From assembly GCA_947177405.1 (NCBI GenBank), contig CAMWUJ010000023.1, positions 1 through 41,686 on the forward strand: 41,686 nt of DNA, read 5' to 3'. This DNA is from an uncultured Porphyromonadaceae bacterium (lineage in GTDB: Bacteria > Bacteroidota > Bacteroidia > Bacteroidales > Muribaculaceae). The notes below the pieces were generated by a model. The model was not told the origin of the DNA, did not search any database, and worked only from the letters and a program-made list of their open reading frames with translations. Positions 40,415 to 41,686 of this stretch are shown in pieces (positions within the stretch are counted from its first letter, which is position 1; each line of letters starts with the position of its first letter). Both the position numbers and the translations under genes were made by a program.

Positions 40415-41467
40415 ATGAAATTATCTCAGTTTAAATTTAAGCTTCCCGACGAACTCATAGCCCAGTATCCGTCGGAAAATAGAGACGAATGTCGTCTCAT
40501 GGTGGTCGATTCCCGTACAGGTGAAATATCCCATCATATTTTTAAGGAACTTATCAACTATTATGATGAGGGAGATGTGTTGATATTCAACGATACCAAA
40601 GTATTCCCGGCACGCCTTTATGGAAATAAGGAAAAGACCGGCGCATGTATCGAGGTATTCCTTCTTCGTGAACTCAGCGTAGAGAATAAGTTCTGGGATG
40701 TGCTTGTGGAACCGGCCCGTAAGATAAGAATCGGTAATAAATTGTATTTTGGTGATGATGAGTCGATGGTGGCTGAAGTGATCGACAATACCACCTCGCG
40801 TGGTCGAACCCTCAGATTCCTTTATGATGGTCCTCATGAGGAGTTTAAGGAAGCCCTTTATGCTTTGGGCGAGACTCCGCTTCCCGAATATATCACCCGC
40901 AAGGCTGAACCTGAGGATGCGGAGCGGTATCAATGTATATATGCAGTTCATGAGGGAGCTGTTACCGCTCCGGCCGCAGGTCTCCACTTCAGTCGTGAAC
41001 TCATGAAGCGCCTTGAGATCAAAGGGGTGGAAAGAGGTTTTCTTACACTCCATTCCGGAAGAGGAAACTTCAAGGAAATTGACGTGGAGGATCTCACCAA
41101 GCATCGCATGGATAGCGAGGAGATGTACGTGAATGAAGAACTCGTAGAAATGGTAAACATCGCCAAGGATCACGGGAAGAGTGTAGGTGCGGTAGGAACA
41201 TCAGTGCTCCGCGCCCTTGCCACTGCGGTGTGTATGGAAGGCAGATTGATGACCTATGGTGGTTGGACTAATAAATTCATATTCCCTCCTTATGATTTCA
41301 CAGTCTGCAATTCTTTGGTGACTAATTTCCATCTTCCTCTTAGTACAATGCTTATGATGGTTGCTGCTTTCGGTGGTTACAAAACTGTGATGAAAGCTTA
41401 CGATGTGGCTGTGAAAGAGAAATATCAATTTGGCGCTTATGGTGATGCCATGCTGATCCTCAGATGA
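40415..41467 (+). CDS. queA: S-adenosylmethionine:tRNA ribosyltransferase-isomerase
   Basis: Makes epoxyqueuosine by transferring the ribosyl part of SAM to preQ1 in tRNA position 34. 350 residues, normal length. Marks: [20 protein letters not shown] near the N-terminus, [18 protein letters not shown] near 50, [20 protein letters not shown] near 150, [20 protein letters not shown] near 185, [14 protein letters not shown], and [31 protein letters not shown] near 310. It lies 64 nt after truB, and is followed by a terminator at 41505-41532, so it closes the operon. Confidence 0.96.
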   Translation: MKLSQFKFKLPDELIAQYPSENRDECRLMVVDSRTGEISHHIFKELINYYDEGDVLIFNDTKVFPARLYGNKEKTGACIEVFLLRELSVENKFWDVLVEPARKIRIGNKLYFGDDESMVAEVIDNTTSRGRTLRFLYDGPHEEFKEALYALGETPLPEYITRKAEPEDAERYQCIYAVHEGAVTAPAAGLHFSRELMKRLEIKGVERGFLTLHSGRGNFKEIDVEDLTKHRMDSEEMYVNEELVEMVNIAKDHGKSVGAVGTSVLRALATAVCMEGRLMTYGGWTNKFIFPPYDFTVCNSLVTNFHLPLSTMLMMVAAFGGYKTVMKAYDVAVKEKYQFGAYGDAMLILR

Positions 41468-41504
41468 TAATATATTGATGATTATATCAGACATATAGAT
41501 TATG

Positions 41505-41532
41505 AAAGCCGGCTCGTGTAGTCGGCTTTTTT
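41505..41532 (+). terminator. Rho-independent terminator after queA
   Basis: Stem AAAGCCG/CGGCTTT, extended by CT/AG after a one-base mismatch, then TTTTTT. It starts 37 nt after the queA stop. Confidence 0.85.
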
Positions 41533-41574
41533 ATTTCTGATCCTTTTTCCCCTCAATAATACTACTTGCACCCG

Positions 41575-41610
41575 AAGACAAACGGATGGTGCGAGCCATC
41601 CGTTTGTCTT
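41575..41610. repeat. Perfect 15-bp inverted repeat without U-tract
   Basis: AAGACAAACGGATGG (41575-41589) pairs with CCATCCGTTTGTCTT (41596-41610) across the 6-nt loop TGCGAG. Outside a single G-G mismatch, CCC/GGG pairs extend the stem. No run of Us follows on either strand, so it is a structure of a different kind from the queA terminator just before it. Confidence 0.85.
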
Positions 41611-41670
41611 GGGGAGCGAGAAGAAATTGAATTAACATAGCTAAATATATTTTAACATATTTTTATTTTG

Positions 41671-41686
41671 ATGAAAAACAATGTTT
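41671..41686 (+). CDS. Possible start of a next gene, cut by the window end
   Basis: An ATG followed by five open codons (MKNNV), after an AT-rich 60-bp stretch. There is too little sequence to test; it is listed only so the end of the window is accounted for. Confidence 0.2.

Overview
The window looks like chromosomal DNA of a gut-type member of the order Bacteroidales (Bacteroidota). Evidence: a fused MurF-alanine racemase, a fused NAD(P)HX epimerase/dehydratase, DUF4831 and DUF3098 proteins, an FtsX-DUF3098-UppP-TruB-QueA gene run, and repeated matches upstream of genes to the Bacteroidales promoter pattern (TTTG, 19-21 bp, TAnnTTTG). A Muribaculaceae-like family is my guess; only the order is well supported. 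No CRISPR array, prophage, rRNA operon or intact mobile element is seen.

Layout. 1-2.7 kb: tRNA(CAU), manA and pyk on the minus strand. 2.7-3.3 kb: a long intergenic stretch with a possible 22-residue ORF followed by a clear minus-strand terminator, plus two more hairpins. 3.3-5.4 kb: gmd and a DEDDh exonuclease on the plus strand. 5.4-6.8 kb: a 14-helix MFS exporter. 6.8-7.3 kb: a perfect 27-bp inverted repeat abutting a frameshifted IS66 transposase remnant. 7.3-22.4 kb: an AT-rich minus-strand locus for a surface or exported polysaccharide. It is read from a promoter near 22.5 kb in the order Wza-type export lipoprotein, Wzc-type chain-length/tyrosine kinase, glycosyltransferase, Wzx flippase, Fe-S F420-hydrogenase-beta-like protein, pyruvyl transferase, Wzy-like polymerase, three more glycosyltransferases and an acetyltransferase. 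A WecG/TagA glycosyltransferase and a second acetyltransferase lie beyond an internal promoter. An acyltransferase-3 gene is transcribed divergently from the head of the locus. 23.9-27.1 kb: a PfkB sugar kinase and a FucP-like transporter overlapping tail to tail, then class II aldolase. 27.3-31.6 kb: nnr, a DUF4831 lipid/secreted-type protein, xseA and xseB. 31.7-37.3 kb (minus): mtaB, a family 2 glycosyltransferase, surE and murF-alr. 37.4-41.5 kb (plus): ftsX, DUF3098, uppP, truB, queA.

How the parts fit. ManA (mannose-6-phosphate) and Gmd (GDP-mannose to GDP-4-keto-6-deoxymannose) probably feed deoxyhexose precursors to the polysaccharide locus, which has assembly, flipping, polymerisation and export functions. 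The locus lacks a visible initiating sugar-phosphate transferase and the usual Gmd partner Fcl, so both must lie elsewhere or be replaced. UppP recycles the undecaprenyl carrier used by both the polysaccharide and the peptidoglycan pathway of MurF. I found no wholly unknown multi-gene system. The best second looks are the double-dyad divergent promoter region at 22.5-22.6 kb, the small ORF with its own terminator at 2.8-2.9 kb, the Fe-S/pyruvyl transferase pair, and the hairpin/IS66 scar at 7.0 kb.
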